Origin: WHSW01 sp963821345
Lineage (GTDB): Bacteria > Actinomycetota > Thermoleophilia > Solirubrobacterales > 70-9
Length of the DNA: 64,000 bases
Assembly: GCA_963821345.1 (NCBI GenBank)
Contig: CAWGDM010000001.1
Coordinates: 1,240,001-1,304,000, forward strand
Direction: 5' to 3'
Shown: piece by piece, positions 51,832 through 60,386 of the stretch
Numbering within the stretch: the first letter of the stretch is position 1
How the letters are laid out: each line of letters begins with the position of its first letter
Notes under the pieces: generated by a model
Told to the model about the DNA's origin: nothing
Databases searched by the model: none
The model's input: the letters and a program-made list of their open reading frames with translations, nothing else
Position numbers and translations under genes: made by a program

Positions 51832-52271
51832 GGCCCCGCCCCGTTCTCCTTACGGGGCCAGAACAGGACCATGGCGCCCGAGGAGCCCGCCTCGGAGGCG
51901 ACGATCGGGAAGGCGCTCGCCTCGATCTTCTGCGCGTTGCCGTCGGCGTTGCGGATCGTGAACGTCGCGTGCGCAGGGCGGCCCTCGCGGATCGCGACGG
52001 TCGAGGCGAGCGAGTCGACCTCGACCGGGATGCCGCTGCCGTCGAAGGGGCCGAAGGCCGCGGTCCACTCCTCGGGCTCCATCCGGCCGCTTTCCTCGAA
52101 CGAGCGGCCGAGCAGCGCCGCGGCGGCCTCGTTGTAGAAGACCACCGCCTGATCGTGGTCGAGTAGGAAGGCCGGCGTCGAGATGCTGGTCAGCAAGTTT
52201 CGAGCCAGGATCAACTCGAGCGGCTTCTGCGATTGCGGGCTCGACATGCGCGTTCGGGGCCATTCTTCCAC
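51828..52271 (-). CDS. PAS domain protein
   Basis: Single PAS fold, 147 residues from ATG 52271, or 139 from the more likely ATG 52247 (M-S-S-P-Q-S). Pattern: T-P-A-F-L-L-D-H-D-Q-A-V-V-F-Y-N-E-A-A-A-A-L-L-G, later F-P-I-V-A. No output domain is attached; it is translationally coupled to the downstream MBL hydrolase, which could be its effector. Confidence 0.78.
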   Translation of the reverse strand: MEEWPRTRMSSPQSQKPLELILARNLLTSISTPAFLLDHDQAVVFYNEAAAALLGRSFEESGRMEPEEWTAAFGPFDGSGIPVEVDSLASTVAIREGRPAHATFTIRNADGNAQKIEASAFPIVASEAGSSGAMVLFWPRKENGAGP

Positions 52272-52327
52272 CTGATCGAGCCGATTGACACACGATCGCG
52301 TTCAAGCGCACGCCTCGGCGAGCCGAT

Positions 52328-53530
52328 ATGTGGGCAGTGTTCGCCTCGCGCGAAACCTCCAGGCTTGCCATGGAGCTCGAGGCCGCTCGCGCACGGATCG
52401 CCGTGCTCGAGTCCGAACTCGCCCGTACCGAGTCGCGGGACCTGATCTCCGACACGCTGCTCACCCTGCGCAGCTTCCGCACCCAGCTCGAACTCGACGT
52501 GCAGCGGGCCGAGCGCTACGGCCGTCCGCTGGCGGTCGCGGTGATCGACATCGACGGCTTCCGGCAGTTCAACCTCGAGCGCGGCTACGGGGCCGGTGAC
52601 CTCGTCCTCGTTGGCGTCGGCGAGGCGATCGCGGGTCGCACCCGCACCAACGACCTCGCCTGCAGGATCGGCGGCGACGAGTTCGCGGTCATGTTTCCCG
52701 AGACCGACGACGCCGGTGCCCTCGACGCGGTCGGGCGGATCCTCGTGTCGCTCGAGAACCTCGACGCCGGCGGTGTCCGCGGGCACTCAGCCTCGGCGGG
52801 CATCGCGATGCTGGAGCCGGGCCAGAGCCACGAGGCTCTGCTCGCCGCGGCGGCGTCGGCCATGGGGACCGCGCGGGCCGCCGGCGGCGGCCAGGCGGCG
52901 GTCTCTGCGACCCGCTCCGAGCAGGCGGTCGACGCCGACGCGCTGGCCGGCGTCCACGGCGACGTGATCGCCGCGCTCGCCTCGACCCTGGGAGAGCGCG
53001 ACCGCTACACCGGCGACCACTCGGAGTCGGTGGTCGACCTGGCGGCGAAGGTGGGGTTGGGGCTCGCCCTCGATCCCGCCCAGATCAGCCGCCTGCGAAC
53101 CGCGGCGCTGCTGCACGACATCGGCAAGGTCGGGGTACCCGACGAGATCCTCCACAAGCCCGGGCCGCTCGACGAGCGCGAGTGGGAGCTGATGCGCCAG
53201 CACCCGGTGATCGGCGAACGGATCATCCGCGCGATCCCCGGCATGGGGGCGGTCGCCCGGGCGGTGCGCCACGAGCACGAGCGCTGGGACGGCTTGGGCT
53301 ATCCGGATGGGATCTCGGGCGAGCAGATCCCGGTCGAGGCGCGGATCATCCTCGCCTGCGACGCCTACCACGCGATGGTCTCCGACCGCCCCTACCGCAA
53401 GGCGCTGTCACACCGTGAGGCGATGGCCGAGTTGACCGCGAACGCCGGGACACAGTTCGACCCGAACGTGGTCGAGGCCTTGGTCGGCTACCTGTACGGC
53501 CGCCGCCAGTCGGGCCTGGCGGCCGTCTGA
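52328..53530 (+). CDS. GGDEF and HD-GYP fusion protein (c-di-GMP turnover)
   Basis: Protein of 400 residues. A short coiled coil (15-37) leads into a diguanylate cyclase domain with R-I-G-G-D-E-F (113-119) and an inhibitory-site R-T-N-D (106-109) at the proper five-residue distance. It is followed by an HD-GYP phosphodiesterase domain with H-D-I-G-K (263-267) and H-E-H-E-R-W-D-G-L-G-Y-P (315-326). Both active sites look intact, so it could make and break c-di-GMP. No membrane or sensor domain is attached; the adjacent divergent PAS gene may provide sensing. Confidence 0.88.
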   Translation: MWAVFASRETSRLAMELEAARARIAVLESELARTESRDLISDTLLTLRSFRTQLELDVQRAERYGRPLAVAVIDIDGFRQFNLERGYGAGDLVLVGVGEAIAGRTRTNDLACRIGGDEFAVMFPETDDAGALDAVGRILVSLENLDAGGVRGHSASAGIAMLEPGQSHEALLAAAASAMGTARAAGGGQAAVSATRSEQAVDADALAGVHGDVIAALASTLGERDRYTGDHSESVVDLAAKVGLGLALDPAQISRLRTAALLHDIGKVGVPDEILHKPGPLDEREWELMRQHPVIGERIIRAIPGMGAVARAVRHEHERWDGLGYPDGISGEQIPVEARIILACDAYHAMVSDRPYRKALSHREAMAELTANAGTQFDPNVVEALVGYLYGRRQSGLAAV

Positions 53531-53571
53531 GTCTTGGGTCGTGGCCCGATCGCGACCTGCGTACGTCCCGG

Positions 53572-53721
53572 CTAGGCCTCCAGCTTGCCGATCTTGAAGA
53601 TCTTCGTGCCGCAATCCGGGCACGTACCCTGGATCGCCGGCCGACCGTTCTTCATCGTGACCTGCTGGGGATCCTGGATCTCGACCTTCTTACGTTCCTT
53701 CACGCAGTAACCCTCGGGCAT
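53572..53721 (-). CDS. DUF5679 domain small protein
   Basis: 49-residue protein with M-P-E-G-Y-C-V-K-E-R-K-K, then D-P-Q-Q-V-T-M-K-N-G-R-P-A-I-Q-G-T-C-P-D-C-G-T-K. The C-P-D-C-G knuckle is intact. The first knuckle, usually C-V-K-C, has only one cysteine here (C-V-K-E), so the zinc site may be incomplete. AAAGGAGAGG precedes the ATG. On the minus strand, TACAAT near 53790 could be a -10 element. Confidence 0.75.
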   Translation of the reverse strand: MPEGYCVKERKKVEIQDPQQVTMKNGRPAIQGTCPDCGTKIFKIGKLEA

Positions 53722-53836
53722 TGAGCCTCTCCTTTCAGGGCAGTTCGCGCGACCGTAGAGCAGTCGTCGGACGCACGACGGCGGACATTGTACTTATCGG
53801 TACGAACATGCCTGCGCAGGCGTCGGCCCGGCGGGC

Positions 53837-54370
53837 CTAGTTATTCGTGCCGGAGGTGTCGGACTGCGCGCTCTGGGCGGCGCTGAGTTGGTCCTGCAGG
53901 TCGGTGATCTGGCCGCGCAGCTCGTCGATGTCGTCCTGGACCACGTTGATCTCCGAGCCCGAGGTGCGTTGGTCGGCGGCCAGCGTGCTGACCCGGCTCT
54001 CGAGCCCGTCGAGGCGATCGTTGAGCGCGGTGATCTCGTCCTTGACCGCCTGCGTGGTCTCCTCGGTGTTGGCCGAGACCCGCTCGCTCAGCGTCCGCAC
54101 CTCGGCCTTGGTGGCGCTGTCGTCCTGGGCCTGCTTGGCGAGCACCACGCCGACGATCCCGGCGGCCAGCGCCAGCACCAGGGCGAGCCCACCGGCGATG
54201 CTGCGGACCCCCAGCCGGCGGTCGATCTGCGCCACCCAGGCGCGCAGGCCGTCGAGCTGCTCCTGCGGGCTCTGCACGGCGGGCTGCGACCCCGTCGCCG
54301 GCGCCTTCGCCTCCGGGCTTGCCGGCTGCGACCCGGTCGGGGTCTTCGGGCTCTCGGAGTCGGATGCCAC
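53837..54370 (-). CDS. membrane-anchored coiled-coil protein
   Basis: Unrecognised, 177 residues. A 50-residue Pro/Ser/Gln-rich cytoplasmic segment, one hydrophobic helix (about 58-80), then a coiled coil (about 85-165) with heptads such as E-I-T-A-L-N-D-R-L-D-G-L-E-S-R-V-S-T-L. It follows the rhodanese gene by 9 bases and is probably co-transcribed with it. Confidence 0.65.
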   Translation of the reverse strand: MASDSESPKTPTGSQPASPEAKAPATGSQPAVQSPQEQLDGLRAWVAQIDRRLGVRSIAGGLALVLALAAGIVGVVLAKQAQDDSATKAEVRTLSERVSANTEETTQAVKDEITALNDRLDGLESRVSTLAADQRTSGSEINVVQDDIDELRGQITDLQDQLSAAQSAQSDTSGTNN

Positions 54371-54379
54371 GGGCGGATC

Positions 54380-54763
54380 CTAAGTCTCGCCCGCGGACGG
54401 AGGGCGGGGCTCGACCACCTCGCCCCCCTCGGGCTCCAGGGGGTGACCGGCCTCGCGCCAGGCGTGTACGCCTCCGGCGAGGTTGTGGGCGTCCCAGCCG
54501 CCGTCGGCGAACGCCTCGGCGGCCATCCCCGAGCGGTTTCCGGTCCGGCACGTGAACAGGACCGCGGTGTCGCGCGGAATCTCGCCGGCGTGGGCCGTGA
54601 GCTCGTTGATCTCGATCCACCGAGCGCCCGGAACGTGGCCCGCCTCGAACTCGTAGTCGCGCCGCACGTCGATCACCGTCGCCCCGGCATCGATCAGCGC
54701 CGCGGCCCGCTCGTCATCGACCGCGTTCGGCCCCGCCTCGATCACCTCTGCCTCGTCGGCCAC
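54380..54763 (-). CDS. rhodanese-like sulfurtransferase
   Basis: Single rhodanese domain of 127 residues with the active-site loop C-R-T-G-N-R-S, the C-terminal A-G-G-V-H-A-W motif and the N-terminal V-I-D-V-R-R-D-Y-E-F-E-A-G-H-V. The N-terminal 20 and C-terminal 15 residues are extensions. Sulfur acceptor unknown. Confidence 0.85.
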   Translation of the reverse strand: MADEAEVIEAGPNAVDDERAAALIDAGATVIDVRRDYEFEAGHVPGARWIEINELTAHAGEIPRDTAVLFTCRTGNRSGMAAEAFADGGWDAHNLAGGVHAWREAGHPLEPEGGEVVEPRPPSAGET

Positions 54764-54820
54764 GTCGACATCTTTACCAGGCTGGGTTACGCTCGCCGCG
54801 GTTCAACGAAAGGGTGCGAG

Positions 54821-55180
54821 ATGGCCGAGATCCAAGGCAAGAAGTTCGACTCGCCCGACGAGGTCCGCGAGTTTCAGGACGGGATGGGCAAGGTCGAGCT
54901 GGTCGACCTGAACGGCCACATGATCGGTCGCGGCACGTTCGAGCCGGGCTGGCGATGGTCCGAGCACGTCAAGCCGCTGAGCGGCACCGACAGCTGCGAG
55001 GTCGAGCACATCGGCTACGTGCTCGAGGGCGGGATGACCGTCACCATGGACGATGGCAGCGTGCTCGAGGTCGGCCCCGGCGACGCATTCCACATGCCGC
55101 CCGGCCACGACGCCAGGGTCGACGGCGCGCGCTGCGTGATGCTCGACTTCGGCGGCCTGCAGGGCTACGCGAAGAGCTAG
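54821..55180 (+). CDS. cupin domain protein
   Basis: 119-residue single-cupin protein, ATG 54821. Segments: F-E-P-G-W-R-W-S-E-H-V-K-P, E-H-I-G-Y-V-L-E-G-G-M-T-V-T-M, and G-D-A-F-H-M-P-P-G-H-D. Metal ligands are reduced compared with canonical cupins (H-x-H is replaced by S-E-H). Divergent from the rhodanese gene. Confidence 0.78.
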   Translation: MAEIQGKKFDSPDEVREFQDGMGKVELVDLNGHMIGRGTFEPGWRWSEHVKPLSGTDSCEVEHIGYVLEGGMTVTMDDGSVLEVGPGDAFHMPPGHDARVDGARCVMLDFGGLQGYAKS

Positions 55181-55205
55181 ACCCGCGACGACATTCCCGG
55201 CGTAA

Positions 55206-55237
55206 AGGACGGCTCTCATCGCCGCGAGAGCCGTCCT
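55206..55237 (+). terminator. strong hairpin after the cupin gene
   Basis: AGGACGGCTCTC and GAGAGCCGTCCT make a perfect 12-bp stem around ATCGCCGC, 26 bases past the cupin stop. No T run follows. Confidence 0.75.
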
Positions 55238-55262
55238 CAGCAGCGCCTACCCTGCATGGCCA

Positions 55263-55931
55263 ATGCCAGACGAACCCGAGAAGCGGGGGGTGGGAGCAAG
55301 CATGGATCAGTATCCGGTCACCTTCGACGTCGAGTATCCGGAACGCCCGCTCGATCGGTTGACGACCTTCTTTCGCCTGTTCACGGTGATCCCGATCGCG
55401 ATCGTGATGGCGACGGTCACCGGCTTCTCAACCACCTACCACGGGATCGGCGATACGACGGTCACGATTACAACCGCTGGAATCGGGCTCCTCTTCCTGC
55501 CGCCGCTGCTGATGATCCTGTTCAGGCAGAAGTACCCGCGCTGGTGGTTCGACTGGAATCTCAACTTCCAGCGTTTCTCGAACCGGATCAGCGTCTACCT
55601 CGCGCTGATGGACGACCGCTATCCCTCGACCGACGAGGAACAGGGTGTGCAGCTCGTCTATGCGTATCCCGACGTCGAGGGCGAGCTGGGCCGCGGGATG
55701 CCGCTGGTGAAGTGGTTTCTCGCGATCCCTCACTACATCGTCCTCTTCTTCCTCTCGATCGGTGCATTCTTCGCGGTCGTTTTCGCCTGGTTCGCGATCC
55801 TGTTCACCGGTCGCTATCCGCGCGGGTTGTTCGACTACGTCGAGGGAGTGCTGCGCTGGCACAACCGGGTCATCGGCTACGCGTTGGCGCTGGTCACGGA
55901 CCGTTATCCGCCGTTCAGTCTCTCGCCATAG
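55263..55931 (+). CDS. DUF4389 membrane protein
   Basis: About 222 residues from ATG 55263, or 209 from ATG 55302. DUF4389 pattern: V-T-F-D-V-E-Y-P-E-R-P-L-D-R, two to three hydrophobic helices, W-W-F-D-W-N-L-N-F, Y-L-A-L-M-D-D-R-Y-P-S, a repeat of that element near the end (A-L-V-T-D-R-Y-P-P-F-S), and F-T-G-R-Y-P-R-G-L-F. Function unknown. Codon choice is slightly less GC-rich than that of its neighbours. Confidence 0.75.
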   Translation: MPDEPEKRGVGASMDQYPVTFDVEYPERPLDRLTTFFRLFTVIPIAIVMATVTGFSTTYHGIGDTTVTITTAGIGLLFLPPLLMILFRQKYPRWWFDWNLNFQRFSNRISVYLALMDDRYPSTDEEQGVQLVYAYPDVEGELGRGMPLVKWFLAIPHYIVLFFLSIGAFFAVVFAWFAILFTGRYPRGLFDYVEGVLRWHNRVIGYALALVTDRYPPFSLSP

Positions 55932-55989
55932 CGCCGATCATTACCATCTGCGCCCCTTCCGATCCGAACCCCAAGGAGCGCTTGAACCA

Positions 55990-57150
55990 ATGCCCGAAGC
56001 AGTGATCGTCGACGCCGCCCGCAGCCCGATCGGGCGCGCGTTCAAGGGATCCCTCGCCCAGCTTCGCCCCGAGGAGACCGCCGCCTTCATCGTCGACAAG
56101 CTGCTCGAGCGCAACCCCGACGTCTCGCCCGAGATCATCGAGGACGTCTACTGCGGCTGCGGCATGCCCCAGGGCCTGCAGGGCTTCAACGTCGCCCGGA
56201 TCGTCTCGCTGCTCTCCGAGCAGCTGCCGCAGACGGTGACCGGGACGACGATCTCGCGCTACTGCGCCTCGTCGTTGGACGCGATTCGCCACGCCGCCAA
56301 CGCGATCAAGGCCGGCGAGGGCGACGCCTACGTCGCCGCCGGAGTGGAGTTCGTCAGCCGCTTCAACGAGGCCACCGAGCCCGCCCGGGTCGCCGACCGC
56401 AACCCGAACCTGATCGGCGAGAACGGCCAGCCCAACGCCTACATCGACATGGGCCTGACCGCGGTCAACGTGGCGAAGAAGTACGAGGTCAGCCGCGCCG
56501 ACATGGACAAGTACGCCCAGCGCTCGCAGGAGCTCGCCGTCGCCTCGCAGGAGGACGGCTTCTTCGACCGCGAGATCGTCGCGGTCACGGACCAGGACGG
56601 CAACGAGGTCGCGAAGGACGACGGGCCGCGCGCCTCGTCGACGCTGGAGAAGCTCTCGGAGCTGCCCGAGGCGTTCGGCGACGGCGGCGTCACCGCCGGC
56701 AACTCATGCCCGCTCAACGACGGCGCCGCAGCGGTGCTGGTGATGTCGGACACGAAGGCGAAGGAGCTCGGCCTGACGCCGAAGGCCCGCCTGGTCAGCG
56801 CCGCGACCTGGGGCAACGAGCCCGAGTACATGGGCGTCGCCCCGATCGGCGCGATCAAGAAGGTCCTCGACCGGACCGGGATGACGATCGACGACATCGA
56901 CGTGGTCGAGCTCAACGAGGCGTTCGCCGCCCAGGTGATCCCGATCATGGCCGAGTGCGATATCCCGCTGGAGAAGATGAACACGCACGGCGGCGCGATC
57001 GCGCTCGGGCACCCGTTCGGGATGACCGGCGCGCGGATCATGACCACGCTGCTGAACGTGATGGAGACCGACGATCACTCGGTCGGCCTGGAGACGATGT
57101 GCGTCGCCGGCGGCCAGGGCGAGGCGATGGTCGTCGAAAGAATCAACTGA
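55990..57150 (+). CDS. acetyl-CoA C-acyltransferase (thiolase)
   Basis: Beta-oxidation thiolase of 386 residues, cleaving 3-ketoacyl-CoA (or forming acetoacetyl-CoA). The nucleophile cysteine is in S-R-Y-C-A-S-S-L-D, the histidine in A-L-G-H-P-F-G-M-T-G-A-R and the C-terminal cysteine in T-M-C-V-A-G-G-Q-G. Start ATG 55990 follows AAGGAG. It lies some distance from the acyl-CoA dehydrogenase at 58-60 kb, which supplies the first step. Confidence 0.9.
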   Translation: MPEAVIVDAARSPIGRAFKGSLAQLRPEETAAFIVDKLLERNPDVSPEIIEDVYCGCGMPQGLQGFNVARIVSLLSEQLPQTVTGTTISRYCASSLDAIRHAANAIKAGEGDAYVAAGVEFVSRFNEATEPARVADRNPNLIGENGQPNAYIDMGLTAVNVAKKYEVSRADMDKYAQRSQELAVASQEDGFFDREIVAVTDQDGNEVAKDDGPRASSTLEKLSELPEAFGDGGVTAGNSCPLNDGAAAVLVMSDTKAKELGLTPKARLVSAATWGNEPEYMGVAPIGAIKKVLDRTGMTIDDIDVVELNEAFAAQVIPIMAECDIPLEKMNTHGGAIALGHPFGMTGARIMTTLLNVMETDDHSVGLETMCVAGGQGEAMVVERIN

Positions 57151-57205
57151 TTCCGCGCCACGTTCTCGGCTTCGCCTGCGGGCGTGCGCAGGCAGGTCGA
57201 AGGCT

Positions 57206-57236
57206 GGGGTAGGCGCCCGACGTCGGCGCCTACCCC
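57206..57236. terminator. bidirectional hairpin between thiolase and lipoprotein genes
   Basis: GGGGTAGGCGCC and GGCGCCTACCCC, a perfect 12-bp stem with a seven-base loop, in the gap between convergent genes. A second, smaller stem (CCTGC/GCAGG) precedes it. Confidence 0.7.
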
Positions 57237-57250
57237 GCCTCGGGTGCTGA

Positions 57251-57646
57251 CTAGCCCGCGGCCTGCAGGGCCTGGGTCGCCTGGTCGGCGGCGTCCTGGC
57301 AGGCCTGGATCGCGAGGTCGCGCGCGTCGCCCTCGGGCGAGTTCTCGGCCTGGGTCTGGCACTGCTCGAACGCGTCCCGCGCCTGCTGGCAGGCGGTCTG
57401 GCCGGCGGACTCGGCCGCCGTGCCCTCGATCGCGTCGATGCAGGCGTTGTAGACGTCGTCGGCGGTCGCGCCGCCGCCGGTGTCCCCGCTCGAGCTCGTG
57501 TCGCCGGAGGTCGACGTATCGCCCGAGGTCGCCCCGGTAGCCGGGGTCGTGCTCGAGGTCGAGTCGTCTCCGCCACCGCACCCGGCCGCGATCAGCCCGC
57601 AGGCCAGCAGCGCCATAAGCGCAGCGAGCCACTTCGTGGATCTCAT
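57251..57646 (-). CDS. alanine-rich lipoprotein, member 1 of a tandem pair
   Basis: Unrecognised lipoprotein of 131 residues: lipobox L-I-A-A-G-C, a Ser/Thr/Gly/Asp-rich linker to about residue 60, and a helical, cysteine-containing domain (D-D-V-Y-N-A-C-I-D-A-I, then AESAGQTACQQARDAFEQC). Four cysteines beyond the lipidated one are conserved with the neighbour. No known function. Confidence 0.65.
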   Translation of the reverse strand: MRSTKWLAALMALLACGLIAAGCGGGDDSTSSTTPATGATSGDTSTSGDTSSSGDTGGGATADDVYNACIDAIEGTAAESAGQTACQQARDAFEQCQTQAENSPEGDARDLAIQACQDAADQATQALQAAG

Positions 57647-57716
57647 CTCTGCTCCTTGAATGGGTTGCCCCCCGCGGCGATCGCCGCAGATCGCGCGCGA
57701 TCCTATAGCCGTGCGC

Positions 57717-58106
57717 TTAGCCTGCGGCCTGCAGGGCCTCGGTCGCCTGTTCGGCGGCCTGCTGACAGGCCGAGATCGCAAGGTCGCGACCCTCGCCCTC
57801 GGGCGTCGCCTCGGCCTGCTGGGTGCACTGCTCGAACGCGTCACGCGCCTGCTGGCAGGCGGTCTGACCGGCGGACTCGGCCGCCGTGCCCTGAATCACG
57901 TCGATGCAGGCGTTGTAGACGTCGTCGGGCGTGCTCAGGCTGGAGTCGCTGGTGTCCGGGGTGGTCGTCGACTCGTCGCTGCTCGTGGCCTCGGTAGCCG
58001 TCGTGTCGGAGGCGCTGGTCGAGCTGTCGTCGTCGCCACAGCCGGCGGCGATCAGCCCCATCGCCATCAGCGCGACGAGCATGATCGCCCACTTTGCGTT
58101 TCGCAT
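57717..58106 (-). CDS. alanine-rich lipoprotein, member 2 of a tandem pair
   Basis: 129-residue paralogue of the downstream lipoprotein with the same layout (lipobox L-I-A-A-G-C, low-complexity linker, helical domain). The core from the G-T-A-A-E motif through F-E-Q-C is identical in both, while the linkers differ, showing selection on the C-terminal domain. 70 bases separate the two genes. Confidence 0.65.
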   Translation of the reverse strand: MRNAKWAIMLVALMAMGLIAAGCGDDDSSTSASDTTATEATSSDESTTTPDTSDSSLSTPDDVYNACIDVIQGTAAESAGQTACQQARDAFEQCTQQAEATPEGEGRDLAISACQQAAEQATEALQAAG

Positions 58107-58185
58107 GTGACTCCTCTGGTGGTGGTCCCCGCCGGCGGGATGCCGCGGTCGGCGCGATCCTAGCCGGTGGTTCCGCCGGAAACGC

Positions 58186-59943
58186 CTAGTCCTCGAACAG
58201 GGCGTAGCCGTACTCGCCGCGTTTGAACGCGAGCTTCGCGATTGCGCCGACGCGCTCGTCGTCGTTGCGCTGCGACTGGCGGAAGCTCGAGCGCACCCGG
58301 CCCGCGGCGCGGGCGCAGAAGGTGTCGGCGATGTAGCGCTCCTGGCCCGAGGGCTCGACGCCCTGGTCCTCGAAGATCGAGCTGACCCGCGACAGCACCG
58401 CCACCTGGGCGTAGATGTCGGCGATCGCGGCAAAGATCCGCTTCTGCTGGAACTGGGCCTCGACGATCCCGCCCTTGTGCTCGCGCAGCAGCGATTCGCT
58501 CTGCGCGCGTAGTTCCTTGACCTGGTCGGCGACCGCGTCGGCGTGCCCCGCGAGCTCCGGGTGCGCCTTCGTGATCCGGTCCGGGCGCACCTGGCTCTTG
58601 ATCCGCCCACCGACGTAGTCGGCGAGCACCCCGATCGAGCCGATCGGGTCGCCGAGGCCGATCTCGCCGAGCCCAGAGAGCTTCTCGCCGACCGGCTTCA
58701 TCCCCGAGAGCGCGACGAAGGCCCGCATCACATCGTTGGCGCCCTCGAAGATCGGGAAGATGCGGATGTCGCGGAGGATCTTCTCGTAGGGCTCGTCCTT
58801 CATGTAGCCGGCGCCGCCCTTGAGCTGCATCGCCCGGTTGGCCGCGTACCAGAGGAACTCGGTCCCGGCGACCTTGCAGATCGCCGACTCCAGCGAGTAG
58901 TCCTCGACCCCGTCGTCGACCAGGCCGCAGGTCAGGTAACACATCGACTCGAGCCCGAACAGGTAGGTGACCATCCACGCGATCTTGTCCTGCACGAGCT
59001 CGAACTCGGCCAGCGGCCGCCCGAACTGGCGGCGCTCCTTGACGTGGGCGATCGCCAGGTCGAGCAGGTGCTTGGTCGCGCCGACCGAGCCCGTCCCGAG
59101 CCCGATCCGCCCGTTGTTGAGGATCTGCATCGCGATCCTGAACCCCTGGCCGGGCTCGCCGAGGACATTCTCGGCCGGGACCCTGACGTCGTTGAAGTAC
59201 AGCCGCCGCAGGTCGTTGCCGCGCAGGCCCATGGTGTCGAAGCGCTCGCCGACCTCGAACCCCTTCATCCCCTTCTCCAGGATCAGGGCAATGTGGCGGT
59301 CCTTGCCGTCCACCTCGCAGCGGGCGAAGGCGGTGAACACGTCGCCCTTCGACCCGTTGCCGATGTAGCGCTTCTCGCCGTTGAGCACGTACGAGCCGTC
59401 GGGCTGCAGCACCGCCCGTGACCTGAGCTCGTAGGCGTCCGAGCCGGCCTCGGGCTCGGTGAGCGCGAAGCCGGCCAGCTTCCTACCGCTCGCCAGGTCG
59501 GGCAGGAAGCGCTCCTTCTGCTCGTCGGTGCCGAAGATGTGGATGCCCTTGAAGCCGATCGACTGATGGACGCCGAGCACGATCGAGAGCGTCGCGTCGA
59601 TCTGGGCGAAGGTCTCGAACACGCGCGCGTAGCCGGTCTGGGAGAGCCCCTGGCCGCCGTACGCCTCGTCGACGTACAGCCCGCACAGCCCCGCCTCGCC
59701 GAGCTCCTTCACCGTGGCGTCGCCGATCCAGCGCTTCTCCTCGATCTCGCGGTGGTCCATGCGGGAGCCGATCTCGCGCGCCGCCGCGTTCAGGCCCCGG
59801 ATGCGCTCCTGCTCGTCGGGGTCGGGCTGCGGCCACGGAAAGACCAACTCCTCGTGGATCTCGCCCAAAAACAGCGACTTGGTGAACGACGAGACCTCGC
59901 GCTCAGGCTCGTCGTCGACCTCGGCCTGGGCGGCGGCTTCCAC
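58186..59943 (-). CDS. acyl-CoA dehydrogenase, VLCAD/ACAD9-like
   Basis: FAD-dependent dehydrogenase of 585 residues catalysing the first step of beta-oxidation. Typical blocks: F-A-L-T-E-P-E-A-G-S-D, N-G-E-K-R-Y-I-G-N-G, N-N-G-R-I-G-L-G-T-G-S-V-G, and F-P-I-F-E-G-A-N-D-V-M-R with the catalytic glutamate of the long-chain/very-long-chain type. The extra ~150 C-terminal residues resemble VLCAD/ACAD9. Cytoplasmic or membrane-associated. Confidence 0.9.
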   Translation of the reverse strand: MEAAAQAEVDDEPEREVSSFTKSLFLGEIHEELVFPWPQPDPDEQERIRGLNAAAREIGSRMDHREIEEKRWIGDATVKELGEAGLCGLYVDEAYGGQGLSQTGYARVFETFAQIDATLSIVLGVHQSIGFKGIHIFGTDEQKERFLPDLASGRKLAGFALTEPEAGSDAYELRSRAVLQPDGSYVLNGEKRYIGNGSKGDVFTAFARCEVDGKDRHIALILEKGMKGFEVGERFDTMGLRGNDLRRLYFNDVRVPAENVLGEPGQGFRIAMQILNNGRIGLGTGSVGATKHLLDLAIAHVKERRQFGRPLAEFELVQDKIAWMVTYLFGLESMCYLTCGLVDDGVEDYSLESAICKVAGTEFLWYAANRAMQLKGGAGYMKDEPYEKILRDIRIFPIFEGANDVMRAFVALSGMKPVGEKLSGLGEIGLGDPIGSIGVLADYVGGRIKSQVRPDRITKAHPELAGHADAVADQVKELRAQSESLLREHKGGIVEAQFQQKRIFAAIADIYAQVAVLSRVSSIFEDQGVEPSGQERYIADTFCARAAGRVRSSFRQSQRNDDERVGAIAKLAFKRGEYGYALFED

Positions 59944-59985
59944 GTCGCCACCCTACCCGGCCCACAGGGGACCGACGCGATCAGC

Positions 59986-60246
59986 TCAGAATCCGCGGGT
60001 CTCGCGCTGCTCACGCTCCTGGCGCTCGAGCAAGCTGCCGGCCGACACCGGGCTCGCACCCCGGCGGACGGCAACCATGGCGGCGATTACGCCGAGCGCG
60101 CAGAGGACCGCGATCGCGGTCATCCATGGGATCTCGGCGGGCCCGAAGACCCCTAGAACCAGGGCGAAGACGTAGAACCCCACGTAGGCGGCCGCAAGCC
60201 AGGGGAGGAGGAGCCTGAAGTAGTCCCGGAACCTGCGCACGGCCAC
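59986..60246 (-). CDS. small two-helix membrane protein
   Basis: Unrecognised, 86 residues from GTG 60246. Two hydrophobic helices (about 11-33 and 41-61) and a polar tail with E-R-Q-E-R-E-Q-R-E. It lies 42 bases from the acyl-CoA dehydrogenase start and may share its promoter. Confidence 0.6.
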   Translation of the reverse strand: MAVRRFRDYFRLLLPWLAAAYVGFYVFALVLGVFGPAEIPWMTAIAVLCALGVIAAMVAVRRGASPVSAGSLLERQEREQRETRGF

Positions 60247-60339
60247 AACTTAGGCAGAGGCGCGCGGCGGCGCATCGGTAGTCGACACCGAGCCGGCTAC
60301 GTGCTCCACCACGCGCCAGCCGGCGGACGGCGAAGCGGA

Positions 60340-60357
60340 GCCGGGATCACTCCCGGC
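60340..60357 (-). terminator. hairpin after the secreted repeat-protein gene
   Basis: GCCGGGA and TCCCGGC around TCAC, 30 bases beyond the stop of the repeat-protein gene. Confidence 0.5.
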
Positions 60358-60386
60358 CCCGCCCGCCTTCCTCCCAAGCGGATCGC

